Source: Rahnella aceris
GTDB lineage: Bacteria > Pseudomonadota > Gammaproteobacteria > Enterobacterales > Enterobacteriaceae
Direction of reading: 5' to 3'
Assembly (NCBI RefSeq): GCF_011684115.1
Contig: NZ_JAADJV010000001.1
Location: 2,604,001 to 2,668,000, forward strand
DNA length: 64,000 nucleotides
A program made the position numbers and the translations under genes. Below are positions 17,486-28,542 of the stretch, in pieces; position 1 is the stretch's first letter, and each line of letters begins with the position of its first letter. The notes beneath the pieces were generated by a model, which saw only the letters and a list, made by a program, of their open reading frames with translations, was not told where the DNA came from and ran no database searches.

Positions 17486-18106
17486 TCAGAACTGATAACG
17501 CAGCCACGCAAAGAACACATTGCCGTTATTGTAGGTTCCCGGAATATACGTCGCCTGGAAGGTCAGTTTGTTATAGCCGACAGAAGCCAGCGGTAAAACA
17601 ATCGGGATAGGAATATATTCATAATCGTCACGCGCCGTCACCGCCGCGGTATATCCCAGCCCTAAGCGAAAGTTTTTATCTTCTGCTGGCGTCCATATTT
17701 TTTCCCAGCCGTAACCGCCGATGGGTTCCCATTTATTGTGGGAATCTTTAAACGCCATAAAATAAATGCCATTCCAGTTACCCTTTTCATCATATCTGGA
17801 AATACCATAGCCTCCCCCCCACGGACGTTCGTTGTATTTATCGGTTTTCTCTTTATCGTAGGTCAGACGGTTATGCCAGGTGATTACCGGCAGATACAAA
17901 TCCTGTGCATCAGAATCATTCCAGGTCGTTGATACTTTATCGGTGAAGTCTGACCACACGTTCGCAGCCAGCGATTTGTACTGAATGGTATCGGGATCGC
18001 TGACGGGGTTAGTACCACTATTATTAGCTGATGCTGACGCACTCACACTGATGGCGCCAAAAAAAATGATTTCCCTGATAACGTTTCTAATATTAACGAT
18101 ATGCAT
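17486..18106 (-). CDS. pagP: lipid A palmitoyltransferase PagP, copy 1
   Basis: Outer-membrane beta-barrel enzyme that moves palmitate from phospholipid to lipid A. The 206 residues include a signal peptide (about 1-27). Catalytic residues are H78, D121 and S122, with the 43-residue H-to-D spacing of E. coli PagP (H33/D76/S77 mature). Near-invariant stretches such as [18 protein letters not shown] and [16 protein letters not shown] are kept. It ends in Phe, the usual barrel-assembly signal. A PhoP-box-like sequence lies upstream. It is the downstream member of a tandem pair. Confidence 0.93.
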   Translation of the reverse strand: MHIVNIRNVIREIIFFGAISVSASASANNSGTNPVSDPDTIQYKSLAANVWSDFTDKVSTTWNDSDAQDLYLPVITWHNRLTYDKEKTDKYNERPWGGGYGISRYDEKGNWNGIYFMAFKDSHNKWEPIGGYGWEKIWTPAEDKNFRLGLGYTAAVTARDDYEYIPIPIVLPLASVGYNKLTFQATYIPGTYNNGNVFFAWLRYQF

Positions 18107-18163
18107 TTATTGTTTTAACTCCATGTTGAAGCTCTATCATAACTCCATCATGAATGAAGAATA

Positions 18164-18180
18164 TAAACACGGATAAAACA
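18164..18180 (-). promoter_or_regulatory. PhoP box upstream of pagP copy 1
   Basis: On the minus strand TGTTTT-N5-TGTTTA matches 11 of 12 positions of the PhoP direct repeat (T/G)GTTTA-N5-(T/G)GTTTA. CATGAT follows 11 nt later as a possible -10, the spacing seen in PhoP-activated promoters. E. coli and Salmonella pagP are PhoP-regulated. Confidence 0.65.
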
Positions 18181-18302
18181 AAAATACTGTAAATCGTTAA
18201 TCATCTGAATTTTAAGAAAATGGTTTTCCAATTATCAGATTTTTCCTGAAACCAATACAACATTTCTTACACTCACAAACATTACTTTAAAGACTATTCC
18301 TA

Positions 18303-18926
18303 TTAAATTTGCAAACGCAGCCAGCCAAAAAGTACATTCCCCTTAGAATTTGTACCGGGAATATAGGTAGCCTGGAAAGTCAGTCTCGAGTACCCGACAG
18401 ACACCAGCGGCAGGACTAACGGGAAGGGGACGTAATCATAATTATCCCGCGCCGAAACAGCGGTTATATACCCTGCCCCCAGACGAAATTCTTTATCATC
18501 CAGTGGCTGCCATATTTTTTCATAAGCGTAACCGGCCACAGGCTCCCATTTATTAAAGGAGTCTTTAAAGGCCATTGCATAAATCCCGTGCCAGTTTCCT
18601 TTTTCATCATAACGTGAAATACCATAACCGCCGCCCCACGGATGTTCATTATACCCATCAATTTGTTTTTGACTGTGTGTATGTCGGTTATGACGCGTTA
18701 ATACAGGCAGAAAGAGATCCTGCTGCTGAGGTGCCATCCATGTTTCAGCAACATTATTTTTATAGGAATCCCATAAGCCTTTATCATTTTCTTGCGAGGA
18801 AACATTCTGCTGCTGAGAATTAATAACATTATCTTGCGCCTTAACATTAATTGAAAGCAATAATGAAAAGGTTAAAAATGCAAAAGCGAATGCTGCGCGA
18901 TAATTCACGGAATATAAATTTTTCAT
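18303..18926 (-). CDS. lipid A palmitoyltransferase PagP, copy 2
   Basis: Second PagP-type barrel, 207 residues from ATG 18926 (signal peptide begins [10 protein letters not shown] and ends near VKA, residue 30). The open frame to 18995 is rejected because it precedes the signal peptide and runs through the PhoP-box promoter. Catalytic H79, D122 and S123 are retained with 43-residue spacing, as are [16 protein letters not shown] and QATYIPGT. It differs from copy 1 in a longer Gln/Ser-rich N-terminus and in ending with Ile instead of Phe. About 200 nt of AT-rich sequence separate the two copies, which are probably transcribed independently. Confidence 0.9.
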   Translation of the reverse strand: MKNLYSVNYRAAFAFAFLTFSLLLSINVKAQDNVINSQQQNVSSQENDKGLWDSYKNNVAETWMAPQQQDLFLPVLTRHNRHTHSQKQIDGYNEHPWGGGYGISRYDEKGNWHGIYAMAFKDSFNKWEPVAGYAYEKIWQPLDDKEFRLGAGYITAVSARDNYDYVPFPLVLPLVSVGYSRLTFQATYIPGTNSKGNVLFGWLRLQI

Positions 18927-18980
18927 TGGCGTTAAAGCCCTGTTGAGTTGACCGGGGCAGTATATAACGACAAACACATA

Positions 18981-19015
18981 TAAATAGTTAATCATTAATT
19001 AAGCAATGATAAACC
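18981..19015 (-). promoter_or_regulatory. PhoP box and -10 upstream of pagP copy 2
   Basis: On the minus strand GGTTTA-N5-GCTTAA (19015-18999) is a degenerate PhoP direct repeat (about 10 of 12). It is followed after 12 nt by TATTTA as a -10. The geometry is the same as at copy 1. Confidence 0.5.
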
Positions 19016-19146
19016 ACATGAATATAATAAAGTTATTTCATTATAAAACAATGCATTAGAAATTTATGGTCGCGTGTAAACTGAAATTTTCTTTTACACA
19101 GAGCCGCTTTGGCTGAAGTTTACTTCTTTGCCGGATACCCGGATAC

Positions 19147-19180
19147 AAAAAATCCGCAGGCTTTCGCACTGCGGATTTTT
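19147..19180 (-). terminator. purL terminator
   Basis: Stem AAAATCCGCAG/CTGCGGATTTT with a 9-nt loop, flanked by T-runs on both strands, about 20 nt after the purL stop. Confidence 0.85.
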
Positions 19181-19201
19181 ATTACTGAGGCTTATTAAGC
19201 A

Positions 19202-22200
19202 TCAACCAAGCTGTTTACGCGCATTACGGAACATGCGCATCCACGGGCTGTCTTCGCCCCACTCTTCCGGATGCCAGGAGTTGCTGACCGTGCGGAAAAC
19301 ACGCTCCGGGTGCGGCATCATTACAGTGACGCGGCCTGACAGGTTAGTGACCGCGGTTATCCCGTTCGGGGAGCCGTTAGGGTTCGCCGGATAGTTTTCG
19401 GTCGCATGACCGTTATTATCCACAAAGCGCAGCGCCACCAGATTGCTGTGCTCGATTTGCGCCAGATGCGCGGCGTCACGGACTTCCACGTGTCCTTCGC
19501 CGTGGGAAACCGCGATTGGCATACGTGAACCGGCCATGCCCTGCATAAACATCGACGGGCTGGCCGTCACTTCCACCAGGCTGAAACGCGCTTCGAAGCG
19601 GTCAGACAGGTTACGCACGAAGCGTGGCCAATGCTCTGCGCCCGGGATCAGCTCTTTGAGGTTAGACATCATCTGACAACCGTTACACACGCCCAGTGCC
19701 AGCGTCTGCGGACGGTGGAAGAATTCTTCAAACTCTTCGCGCACGCGGTCGTTGAACAGGACGGATTTCGCCCAGCCTTCACCCGCACCCAGCACGTCAC
19801 CGTAAGAGAATCCACCGCACGCTACCAGCGTGTGGAAATCCTGTAAATCACGGCGACCGGCCAGCAGGTCACTCATATGCACGTCAACCGCATCGAAACC
19901 GGCACGGTGGAAAGCAGCAGCCATTTCAACGTGTGAGTTCACACCCTGCTCGCGAAGAACGGCGACTTTCGGACGCGCACCTTTGGCGATGTATGGCGCG
20001 GCTACGTCTTCATCCGGAGCGAAAGTCAGTTTGACGTTCAGACCCGGATCGAGATCGTTGGTTTTCGCCTGATGTTCCTGATCGGCACATTCAGGGTTAT
20101 CGCGCAGGCGCTGCATCTGCCAGGTGGTTTCTGCCCACCAGGTGCGCAGCGTGGTACGGCTTTCGCTGTACACCGGCTTACTGCCGGAAGTGATGATGAA
20201 GCGATCGCCGGTTTCCACGGTACCGAGGTAATGCGTGCAATCCGCCAGACCAAAATCAGCCAGGGTTTTTTCCACCGCTTCACGGTCTGATGCACGAACC
20301 TGGATCACGGCGCCCAGTTCTTCGTTGAACAACGCAGCCAGCACATCGTTGCCCAGCGCAGCAATATCTGCAGTCAGGCCGCAATGCCCGGCAAAGGCCA
20401 TTTCAGCCAGCGTCACCAGCAAACCACCGTCGGAACGGTCATGGTAGGCCAGCAATTTCTGTTCAGATACCAGCGCCTGCATGGCGTTGAAGAAGCCACC
20501 CAGTTGCTCTGCGCTGCGAACGTCAGCAGGCGTGTTACCGAGCTGGCGGTAAACCTGTGCCAGCGCTGTCGCGCCCAGTGCGTTATGACCTGCCCCCAGA
20601 TCCACCAACAGCAATGCGGTGTCACCCTGGTCGGTGCGCAGTTGCGGCGTCACGGTATGGCGGACGTCTTCGACACGGGCAAACGCGGTGATTACCAGCG
20701 ACAGCGGAGACGTCATCTCGCGTTGTTCGTTACCTTCCTGCCAGCGGGTTTTCATCGACATGGAGTCTTTGCCCACCGGAATAGTAATACCCAGCGCCGG
20801 ACACAGTTCTTCGCCCACCGCTTTTACAGCCGCGTATAAACCGGCATCTTCGCCCGGGTGACCGGCCGCAGACATCCAGTTAGCAGAAAGCTTAACGCGT
20901 TTCAGGCTGCCGATTTCCACCGCAGCAATATTCGTGAGCGCTTCACCAACGGCCATGCGACCAGAGGCAGCGAAGTCCAGCAAGGCAACCGGAGCGCGTT
21001 CGCCCAGTGACATCGCTTCGCCGTGGTAGCTGTCGAGGCTGGCGGTGGTGACTGCGCAGTCGGCTACCGGGATCTGCCACGGGCCGACCATCTGGTCGCG
21101 CGCGACCATGCCGGTGACGGTGCGGTCGCCGATGGTGATCAGGAAGGTTTTCTCAGCAACAGCTGGCAAATGCAGAACGCGATTTACCGCTTCCGCAATC
21201 TGGATGTTTTCCGCATTCAGGTCGTCACCTTTCGCTTTCAATGTGGTGACGTCGCGGGTCATTTTTGGCGTTTTACCCAGCAGGACATCCAGCGGCATAT
21301 CAATTGGCTGGTTGTCGAAATGGCTGTCTTTCAGAGAAAGATGCATTTCTTCGGTGGCTTCACCGATGACCGCGTAAGGTGCTCGTTCACGCTGGCAAAT
21401 CGCATCGAACTGTTCAAGCTGCGCCGGAGACACCGCCAGCACATAACGTTCCTGTGATTCGTTACACCAGACTTCCAGCGGGCTCATGCCCGGTTCGTCG
21501 TTCAGGATGTCACGAAGCTGGAAACGCCCGCCACGGTTGCCATCGCTGACCAGTTCCGGCATGGCGTTAGATAAACCGCCGGCACCGACATCATGGATAA
21601 ATAAAATCGGGTTGGCTTCGCCCAGTTGCCAGCAGCGGTCGATCACTTCCTGACAACGGCGTTCCATTTCCGGGTTGTCGCGCTGTACGGAAGCAAAATC
21701 CAGATCGGCATCAGACTGGCCGGAAGCCATAGAAGACGCCGCGCCGCCACCCAGACCGATATTCATCGCCGGGCCGCCAAGTACAATCAGTTTCGCGCCA
21801 ACCGTGATTTCACCTTTCTGCACGTGATCGGCACGGATGTTGCCGATACCGCCCGCCAGCATGATCGGTTTGTGATAACCGCGCAGTTCAGGGCCGTTGT
21901 GACTATTGACGTTTTCTTCGTAAGTACGGAAGTAGCCCAGCAACGCCGGACGACCGAATTCGTTGTTAAATGCTGCGCCGCCCAGCGGGCCATCGGTCAT
22001 GATATCCAGCGCGGTAACGATACGATCCGGCTTACCAAAATCTTCTTCCCACGGCTGTTCAAAACCAGGAATACGCAGGTTTGACACGGAGAAACCGACC
22101 AGACCGGCTTTCGGTTTCGCGCCGCGACCGGTTGCACCTTCGTCACGGATTTCACCGCCGGAACCTGTGGCCGCACCTGGCCACGGAGAGATCGCCGTCG

Positions 22201-23092
22201 GGTGGTTATGGGTTTCGACCTTCATCAGGATATGCGCCTGCTCCTGATGGAAATCGTACAGACCGTCTTTCGCATCGGCGTAGAAGCGACCGACCTGCGA
22301 ACCTTCCATCACGGCGGCGTTATCTTTATACGCGGACAGCACGTGATCGGGAGTGTGTTCGAACGTGTTCTTGATCATCTTAAACAGGGATTTCGGCTGC
22401 GTTTCGCCGTCGATAATCCAGTCTGCGTTGAAGATTTTGTGACGGCAGTGTTCTGAGTTTGCCTGTGCGAACATATACAGTTCGATGTCCGTCGGGTTGC
22501 GCCCCAACGACGTAAAGGCATCCATCAGATAATCAATTTCGTCCTGAGCCAGTGCCAGACCTAATTTGGTGTTGGCGGCTTCCAGAGCGCCACGGCCAAC
22601 GCCCAGGATATCCACATGCTGCACCGGGGCCGGCTGATGCTGCGCAAACAGCGCGCTGGCGTCTTCCAGATGACCAAAGACAGTTTCCATCATGCGGTCA
22701 TGCAGTAATGCGCCCAGTTCATTCCACTGTGGTTCGGTCAGTTGCGGCGCCTGTACATAAAATGCCAGACCGCGTTCCAGACGCACAACCTGCGACAAGC
22801 CGCAATTGTGTGCAATATCGGTAGCTTTGGAAGACCACGGAGAAATGGTGCCAGGGCGCGGGGTAACCAGCAGTAAACGACCAGAAGGAGCGTGTTCAGC
22901 GAGAGAAGGACCGTATTTCAGGAGGCGTTGTAACTTGGTTTGTTCGTCCGAACTCAGCGGCGCGCTGACATCGGCAAAATGTACATATTCGGCGTAGATA
23001 TCGCTGACCGGAAGACGGGCTTCCTGACAACGGGACAACAATTTGTTAATGCGAAAAGCCGACAAAGCGGGCGAACCACGCAGTATTTCCAT
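19202..23092 (-). CDS. purL: phosphoribosylformylglycinamidine synthase
   Basis: Large single-chain PurL (FGAM synthetase, fourth step of purine synthesis), which uses ATP and glutamine to amidate FGAR. The 1296 residues match the enterobacterial form. The order is an N-terminal PurS-like part, a linker, two ATPase halves ([15 protein letters not shown], and PVGKDSMSM in the second half) and a C-terminal glutaminase with nucleophile Cys in LGVCNGCQ plus a His/Glu pair (PHPERVFR). ATG 23092 ([13 protein letters not shown]) is the family start; the open frame to 23128 is not used. It has a PurR box in its promoter. Confidence 0.97.
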   Translation of the reverse strand: MEILRGSPALSAFRINKLLSRCQEARLPVSDIYAEYVHFADVSAPLSSDEQTKLQRLLKYGPSLAEHAPSGRLLLVTPRPGTISPWSSKATDIAHNCGLSQVVRLERGLAFYVQAPQLTEPQWNELGALLHDRMMETVFGHLEDASALFAQHQPAPVQHVDILGVGRGALEAANTKLGLALAQDEIDYLMDAFTSLGRNPTDIELYMFAQANSEHCRHKIFNADWIIDGETQPKSLFKMIKNTFEHTPDHVLSAYKDNAAVMEGSQVGRFYADAKDGLYDFHQEQAHILMKVETHNHPTAISPWPGAATGSGGEIRDEGATGRGAKPKAGLVGFSVSNLRIPGFEQPWEEDFGKPDRIVTALDIMTDGPLGGAAFNNEFGRPALLGYFRTYEENVNSHNGPELRGYHKPIMLAGGIGNIRADHVQKGEITVGAKLIVLGGPAMNIGLGGGAASSMASGQSDADLDFASVQRDNPEMERRCQEVIDRCWQLGEANPILFIHDVGAGGLSNAMPELVSDGNRGGRFQLRDILNDEPGMSPLEVWCNESQERYVLAVSPAQLEQFDAICQRERAPYAVIGEATEEMHLSLKDSHFDNQPIDMPLDVLLGKTPKMTRDVTTLKAKGDDLNAENIQIAEAVNRVLHLPAVAEKTFLITIGDRTVTGMVARDQMVGPWQIPVADCAVTTASLDSYHGEAMSLGERAPVALLDFAASGRMAVGEALTNIAAVEIGSLKRVKLSANWMSAAGHPGEDAGLYAAVKAVGEELCPALGITIPVGKDSMSMKTRWQEGNEQREMTSPLSLVITAFARVEDVRHTVTPQLRTDQGDTALLLVDLGAGHNALGATALAQVYRQLGNTPADVRSAEQLGGFFNAMQALVSEQKLLAYHDRSDGGLLVTLAEMAFAGHCGLTADIAALGNDVLAALFNEELGAVIQVRASDREAVEKTLADFGLADCTHYLGTVETGDRFIITSGSKPVYSESRTTLRTWWAETTWQMQRLRDNPECADQEHQAKTNDLDPGLNVKLTFAPDEDVAAPYIAKGARPKVAVLREQGVNSHVEMAAAFHRAGFDAVDVHMSDLLAGRRDLQDFHTLVACGGFSYGDVLGAGEGWAKSVLFNDRVREEFEEFFHRPQTLALGVCNGCQMMSNLKELIPGAEHWPRFVRNLSDRFEARFSLVEVTASPSMFMQGMAGSRMPIAVSHGEGHVEVRDAAHLAQIEHSNLVALRFVDNNGHATENYPANPNGSPNGITAVTNLSGRVTVMMPHPERVFRTVSNSWHPEEWGEDSPWMRMFRNARKQLG

Positions 23093-23166
23093 AATCACAG
23101 ATCTCTCGTCTTCGAAGACACTGACCACAGTGCTTCTTTGGGCGCAACAGGGGGAAAACGCGGGCT

Positions 23167-23205
23167 ATTATAAAGAAAGCTGACGCCCGACGAAACCGTT
23201 TGCGC
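23167..23205 (-). promoter_or_regulatory. purL promoter with PurR box
   Basis: On the minus strand GCGCAAACGGTTTCGT (23205-23190) is a PurR operator, close to the consensus ACGCAAACGTTTGCGT and to the E. coli purL site. It overlaps a weak -35 (TTTCGT), 17 nt before a perfect -10 TATAAT (23172-23167). Repression by PurR with hypoxanthine or guanine is expected. Confidence 0.85.
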
Positions 23206-23370
23206 AGGGAAACTTGATATTCATTTATAGCCCCACATATTTTACGGATATCATGAATAAAGTTGCAGACTGCCGTTTTGTTGAGCAAAATGCGTCAGCA
23301 CTGGGGATATAGCCATACTAACTGCACAGCATAGCGTAAAAAAACAAGAGCGCCGCAGCGAGATAACTAT

Positions 23371-24831
23371 TTGACGCGACTAAAAATTAATTATGTTCTG
23401 ATGGGGATCGCCGCCCTGTTACTGGCGCTGGCTTTATGGCCGGCAGTCCCGTGGCACAGAGGTGAAGGCGACCAACTGGATCAAATAAAATCCCGTGGAG
23501 AATTGCGCGTAAGCACGCTCAATTCTCCACTGACTTTTATGAACTCCCCGGAAGGCAATCTCGGTTTCGATTACGAACTGGCTAAACGCTTTGCAGATTA
23601 TCTGGGCGTGCAGCTGGTCGTGACACAGCACACCACCATTGAGAGCATGTTCGACGATCTGGATCATGATAATACTGACATGCTGGCTTCCGGTCTGGTG
23701 TACAACAATGAGCGGCTGAAAAACTACCGTGCTGGCCCGGAATACTATTCCGTTTCCCAGCAACTGGTTTACCGGCAGGGATCAGTGCGCCCGAAAAGCT
23801 TCGCAGACATCAAAGGCTCGCTGGTGGTGTCTGCTGGCAGCGCGCATATCGCCACACTGGAAGCCGCCAGCAAAAAGTATCCCGACCTCGCATGGACCAC
23901 GACCGATAAGATGTCACCACGCGATCTGTTGCAGCAAGTCGAGAACGGTAAACTTGATTATACGCTGGGCGATTCGGTGACCATCGCCCTGATGCAGCGT
24001 GTTTATCCGCGTCTTGCGGTGGCTTTTGATGCGACTGACGACGAACCTGTGACCTGGTACTACCGCAAACAACCTGATGACGATAGCCTTTCTGCCGCCA
24101 TGCTGGACTTTTTCAGCCAGATTTCAGAAGACGGCACCCTGGAAAAGCTGGAAGAGAAATATCTCGGGCACGTGGGCGATTTTGATTACGTTGATACCCG
24201 GACTTTCCTCAATGCCATCGACAGTACGCTGCCGGATTTACAGCCGCTGTTCGAAAAGTATGCCGGGAATATTGACTGGCGTTTACTGGCGGCTATCGCC
24301 TATCAGGAGTCCCACTGGGATCCGCAGGCAAAATCCCCGACCGGTGTACGGGGTGTGATGATGCTGACCCGCGCTACCGCTGGCGGATTGAATGTCGACG
24401 ACCGCACGGATGCCGAACAAAGCATCCGTGGCGGTGCCCAGTATCTGTCGCATCTGATGGATAAAATGCCGGAATCTGTTCCGCAGGATGAACGGATCTG
24501 GTTTGCGCTGGCAGCCTATAACATGGGTTACGGCCATATGCTGGATGCCCGCAAACTGACGGCGCAACAGAAAGCCAATCCGGACAGCTGGGCAGATGTG
24601 AAACAGCGTCTGCCGATGCTGAATCAGAAACGCTTCTTTAGCCGGACGACTTACGGTTATGCACGCGGTACACAGGCATATAACTATGTGGAGAATATCC
24701 GTCGTTATCAGCTGAGTCTGGTGGGATATCTGATGGAAAAGGAAAAACAGCAGGCACAGAAAGCGGCCTTGCAGGCTCAGTTAGGTCAGGGATATCCGGT
24801 GGTGAATGCGCAGGAAGCGCTGGCACCGTAA
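23371..24831 (+). CDS. mltF: membrane-bound lytic murein transglycosylase F
   Basis: Peptidoglycan lyase with an N-terminal membrane anchor (residues 8-25), a periplasmic binding-protein-like domain (about 40-265) and a C-terminal SLT lytic transglycosylase domain. The catalytic Glu lies in [12 protein letters not shown], and the goose-lysozyme-like [11 protein letters not shown] follows. The best start is a TTG at 23371, since it gives the conserved (K/R)LKINY N-terminus and no ATG precedes the anchor. The 486 residues are about 30 fewer than my recollection of the E. coli protein, the difference being in the C-terminal tail. Divergent from purL. Confidence 0.9.
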   Translation: MTRLKINYVLMGIAALLLALALWPAVPWHRGEGDQLDQIKSRGELRVSTLNSPLTFMNSPEGNLGFDYELAKRFADYLGVQLVVTQHTTIESMFDDLDHDNTDMLASGLVYNNERLKNYRAGPEYYSVSQQLVYRQGSVRPKSFADIKGSLVVSAGSAHIATLEAASKKYPDLAWTTTDKMSPRDLLQQVENGKLDYTLGDSVTIALMQRVYPRLAVAFDATDDEPVTWYYRKQPDDDSLSAAMLDFFSQISEDGTLEKLEEKYLGHVGDFDYVDTRTFLNAIDSTLPDLQPLFEKYAGNIDWRLLAAIAYQESHWDPQAKSPTGVRGVMMLTRATAGGLNVDDRTDAEQSIRGGAQYLSHLMDKMPESVPQDERIWFALAAYNMGYGHMLDARKLTAQQKANPDSWADVKQRLPMLNQKRFFSRTTYGYARGTQAYNYVENIRRYQLSLVGYLMEKEKQQAQKAALQAQLGQGYPVVNAQEALAP

Positions 24832-24849
24832 GACTGGCAGGCCTGTTTC

Positions 24850-25410
<561 letters not shown>

Positions 25411-25448
25411 TTACCGGCAGACATTTTATCTGAATTTTGCGCTGGCGG

Positions 25449-26087
25449 TTATTCCAGTTGCTGTAACTCGCCCTGTTTACTGACGCGAAAACGATGCTCA
25501 CAAAAGAACAACAACGGATTGTCCTGTTTGCTGTCGCTGTATCCGCTGTAAAGTTTAAGCGGTGAGCCAATGCGGCTTTCGAGTTGCACGACTTTCTCTT
25601 CACCCAGACAACGCAAGGGCAGCACCCATCCGCCTTTGCCACGGGCGATCCGGCTGCCGACCAGACGAACCTGCGGCAAAAACAGGGACGTATTATAGAC
25701 CTGCTGCACCAGATTTTCCGGCGACCCGGTGATCAGCCAGACTTCGGTATCCTCGCTGTCGAGATATTCACGCAGCCTGCGCTGCACCACCGGAAACTCC
25801 ACCACTTTCTCGCGAAACGCAGCGACAAATTGCAGCTCCAGTGCTTTCAGACGCGCTTCACCGTGGCCGAAAGTAATCGACCACAGCAACAGGCTCATGG
25901 GCCAGCGCGCGGCGCGCCCGTGAATAAACAGTCCGATTCCCACCAGCGGCAGAACCGGCACGACTAAAATCAGATTCTGCGGCATCCGCCTGAGCAAAAA
26001 CCGCAGAAAGCTACCGAACATATCCTGCTGGTGCAGGGTGCCATCAAGATCAAAAAAGACCACCCGCCGATCAGGCTTCGTACTCAA
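25449..26087 (-). CDS. pgpC: phosphatidylglycerophosphatase C
   Basis: HAD-superfamily phosphatase (YfhB/PgpC) that dephosphorylates phosphatidylglycerol phosphate at the inner membrane. In 212 residues: the nucleophile motif FFDLDGTL (D13, D15), a hydrophobic hairpin (about 36-55), motif II in LITGSPE, and a late acidic motif GYSDSKQD. Its start lies 4 nt from the murP stop, so it is likely the third gene of a murQ-murP-pgpC transcript. In E. coli the gene upstream is yfhH instead. Confidence 0.92.
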   Translation of the reverse strand: MSTKPDRRVVFFDLDGTLHQQDMFGSFLRFLLRRMPQNLILVVPVLPLVGIGLFIHGRAARWPMSLLLWSITFGHGEARLKALELQFVAAFREKVVEFPVVQRRLREYLDSEDTEVWLITGSPENLVQQVYNTSLFLPQVRLVGSRIARGKGGWVLPLRCLGEEKVVQLESRIGSPLKLYSGYSDSKQDNPLLFFCEHRFRVSKQGELQQLE

Positions 26088-26091
26088 TCCG

Positions 26092-27477
26092 CTACTCCTC
26101 GGGATCGTTGAACCCCATCAACCAGGTAAAAATAAAACCAGCCAATACCGTAATGACTAAACCCGTCAGATACAACATCACTTTGCCGGAAATAATGGTC
26201 AGCGCCAGTGGCAGCCCGGAAATACCAAACGTGATAACTGTCGCGACTTTCCAGTAACAGATTAGCGCACCACCGACGGCTCCGCCCAGACACGCACCAA
26301 TAAAAGGGCGGCCGAGCGGCAGCGTAACACCGAATATCAGCGGTTCACCGATGCCGAGAATGCCCACCGGTAGCGCCCCTTTAATCACTTTTTTCAGCCG
26401 CGGGTTTCGGGTTTTAATATAAACTGCGATTGCCGCTCCCACCTGCCCCACACCGGCCATGGCTAAAATCGGCAGCAGCGGATTAGAACCATGTGCCTGG
26501 ATCAGCTCAACGTGGATCGGCACCAGCCCCTGATGCAGACCGGATAACACCAGCGGCAGAAATGTCCCTGCCAGCACCGCGCCCACCAGTAATCCGCCTT
26601 TATCAATAGCGATATTAACGCCATGTGCGATGCCGTCAGAGATATAGCCACCGATTGGCTGAAGGATGACAATCGCCAGTGTCGCAGTGATAAGTGTAGT
26701 AATCAGTGGATTGAGGATCAGTTCGACCGACTCCGGCAGCCACTGACGCAACCTTTTCTCCAGCCAGCACATCAGCGCAACGACCAGCAATACTGCGATC
26801 ACACCGCCGCGACCGGGCTGTAAAGCTTCACCAAACAGGGTAATTTGCGCCAGTGCAGGGCTGGAGAGAATCCCCGCCATTACGCCGCCCATGGCCTGAG
26901 AACCGCCGAAAACGCGCGCCGCATTCACGCCAACTAAAATATTCATGATGGCAAACACAGCGCCACCAAAAATCGCCAGCAAGCCAAGCACATTAGGATA
27001 ATCAAGGGCAATGGAACCGGCGATATCCGGCCGCTTGAGCAGATTGATAATGCCCATAATCAACCCCGAGGCGATAAATGCCGGGATCAGCGGGATAAAT
27101 ACATCAGCCAGTTTGCGCAGCGCCCCACTCATCGGCGCAGAGTATTTTGTTTTGGCGCTGGCTTTATTGCGGGCAATCTCGCTTTCATCACCTGGCGAAC
27201 TCACCGTCCCGGCAGGATTAAGCAACAGACGCATCGCATCCACCACTTTTGCCGCCGCGCCAGGGCCGACAATGAACTGATGCTGGTCACCCTGCTTCAG
27301 GTAACCTTTGATACCTTCAAGCGTTTTCAGGCTGGTCAGATCCAGCCGATTATCGTCGTGCACTTCCACACGCACGCGGGTCATGCAGTTTTCCAGTTTG
27401 CTGATATTCCGTTCGCCGCCGACACCCTGCAGAATCTGGGAAGCCAGCCGCTGCGTTTTATCCATTGCCATCGCCAT
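26092..27477 (-). CDS. murP: PTS N-acetylmuramic acid EIIBC component (MurP-like)
   Basis: Phosphotransferase permease of 461 residues. The N-terminal EIIB domain has the phosphorylated Cys at C31 in ENCMTRVRV. An EIIC domain of about ten hydrophobic segments follows, with the family motif GIGEPLIFGVTLP. No EIIA domain is present, so the phosphate would come from a separate EIIA such as Crr, as for E. coli MurP. The assignment to N-acetylmuramic acid rests on adjacency to murQ. ATG 27477 is chosen for its AAGGAG at 6 nt. It starts 16 nt after the murQ stop. Confidence 0.88.
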   Translation of the reverse strand: MAMAMDKTQRLASQILQGVGGERNISKLENCMTRVRVEVHDDNRLDLTSLKTLEGIKGYLKQGDQHQFIVGPGAAAKVVDAMRLLLNPAGTVSSPGDESEIARNKASAKTKYSAPMSGALRKLADVFIPLIPAFIASGLIMGIINLLKRPDIAGSIALDYPNVLGLLAIFGGAVFAIMNILVGVNAARVFGGSQAMGGVMAGILSSPALAQITLFGEALQPGRGGVIAVLLVVALMCWLEKRLRQWLPESVELILNPLITTLITATLAIVILQPIGGYISDGIAHGVNIAIDKGGLLVGAVLAGTFLPLVLSGLHQGLVPIHVELIQAHGSNPLLPILAMAGVGQVGAAIAVYIKTRNPRLKKVIKGALPVGILGIGEPLIFGVTLPLGRPFIGACLGGAVGGALICYWKVATVITFGISGLPLALTIISGKVMLYLTGLVITVLAGFIFTWLMGFNDPEE

Positions 27478-27493
27478 GCTCAACTCCTTGAGG

Positions 27494-28399
27494 TTAATCA
27501 GCCAGTGCGGCGCGCAGGAATCCGTTATGTTGCACCAGTCGTGCTTTCGCCTGTGATGCATCAATACCAGCCAGTAGCATGAGAATAGCCGGTTTAACGT
27601 CAAAATCAGTCTGAGACAGCGCCAGCTCAGCATCATGGCGTGCCGCGCCCGTGGCCTCGACAACGATCCGGCAGGCACGATCGACCAGTTTGACGTTGGT
27701 CGCTTTCACGTCGACCATCAGGTTCTGATAAACCTTGCCACTTTTGACCATCGCCCCGGTTGAAATCATATTCAGCACCAGCTTCTGCGCCGTGCCGGAT
27801 TTCAAACGCGTTGAACCGGTCAGCGCTTCCGGCCCTACAACCGGAGAAATCGCGATGCTGGCTTCGCGCGCAATCGGAGAATCCGGGTTACAGGAAATCG
27901 CTACTGTGGCGCAGCCCATTTCTGTGGCATAGCGCAAAGCACCAATGACATAAGGCGTACGTCCGCTCGCAGCTAATCCGACAACGGTGTCCTGAGCCTT
28001 CAGATTCAGATTCTTTAAATCTTCAACACCCAGCGCTTCGCTGTCTTCCGCCCCTTCCACCGCTTTAAGCAGCGCGCCCGGCCCACCGGCAATTAACCCG
28101 ACAACCATACCGTGCGGAACGCCAAACGTCGGCGGGCATTCAGACGCATCAAGAACGCCGAGGCGGCCACTGGTACCGGCACCGAGATAAATCAGACGCC
28201 CGCCAGCCTGAAATGACGCAGCGGCTTTATCGATAGCCAAGGCAATCTGCGGCAGAACCTTGTTGATGGCTTCCGGCACTTTGCGGTCTTCCTGATTAAA
28301 ACAGGCCACCAGTTCCAGCGTAGACATCTCATCTAAATTCATCGTATCCGGATTTCGGCTTTCTGAAACCAGTGCCCCTAAATTAAGATCTGTGTTCAT
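27494..28399 (-). CDS. murQ: N-acetylmuramic acid 6-phosphate etherase
   Basis: Lyase that splits the lactyl ether of MurNAc 6-phosphate to GlcNAc 6-phosphate and D-lactate, the cytoplasmic step after MurP uptake. The SIS-fold protein has 301 residues with the signature [21 protein letters not shown] and the second-half motif NPDSPIA...[21 protein letters not shown] 28399 with AGGAG upstream is the family start. It is first in the murQ-murP run and divergent from the yfhH-type regulator. Confidence 0.95.
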   Translation of the reverse strand: MNTDLNLGALVSESRNPDTMNLDEMSTLELVACFNQEDRKVPEAINKVLPQIALAIDKAAASFQAGGRLIYLGAGTSGRLGVLDASECPPTFGVPHGMVVGLIAGGPGALLKAVEGAEDSEALGVEDLKNLNLKAQDTVVGLAASGRTPYVIGALRYATEMGCATVAISCNPDSPIAREASIAISPVVGPEALTGSTRLKSGTAQKLVLNMISTGAMVKSGKVYQNLMVDVKATNVKLVDRACRIVVEATGAARHDAELALSQTDFDVKPAILMLLAGIDASQAKARLVQHNGFLRAALAD

Positions 28400-28409
28400 G
28401 CTTCTCTCC

Positions 28410-28457
28410 TGAATTTTTAATTCAAATTTATTACTCAATATTTGAATATATTATTCA
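28410..28457. promoter_or_regulatory. paired palindromic operators between murQ and yfhH
   Basis: Two identical-arm palindromes, TGAAT-N5-ATTCA, lie at 28410-28424 and 28443-28457. Both have A/T-only centres, and the centre-to-centre distance is 33 bp, about three helical turns. Their inner arms also form ATTCAAAT/ATTTGAAT. The location beside murQ and an RpiR-family gene makes them the likely operators of that regulator. A half CRP-like TGTGA at 28504 was noted but is not convincing. Confidence 0.65.
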
Positions 28458-28542
28458 TCAATGCGAGGAATATTTGCTATTTTAGATAACATAATCCGTA
28501 AAATGTGATGCAAGTATTCAGAGACGCCGGGATAAATCCTCA

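Noticed and set aside
19016..19146. GlmY small RNA, which lies next to purL in E. coli
   Set aside because: No GlmY-like sequence or its processing stems could be recognised; the inverted repeat GTGTAAA/TTTACAC near 19075-19100 is unrelated.
22081..22374. Plus-strand ORFs opposite purL
   Set aside because: Arg/Pro/His-rich antisense shadows of a strongly conserved gene.
28504..28519. CRP site in the murQ-yfhH spacer
   Set aside because: Only the left half TGTGA is present; the right half does not match.
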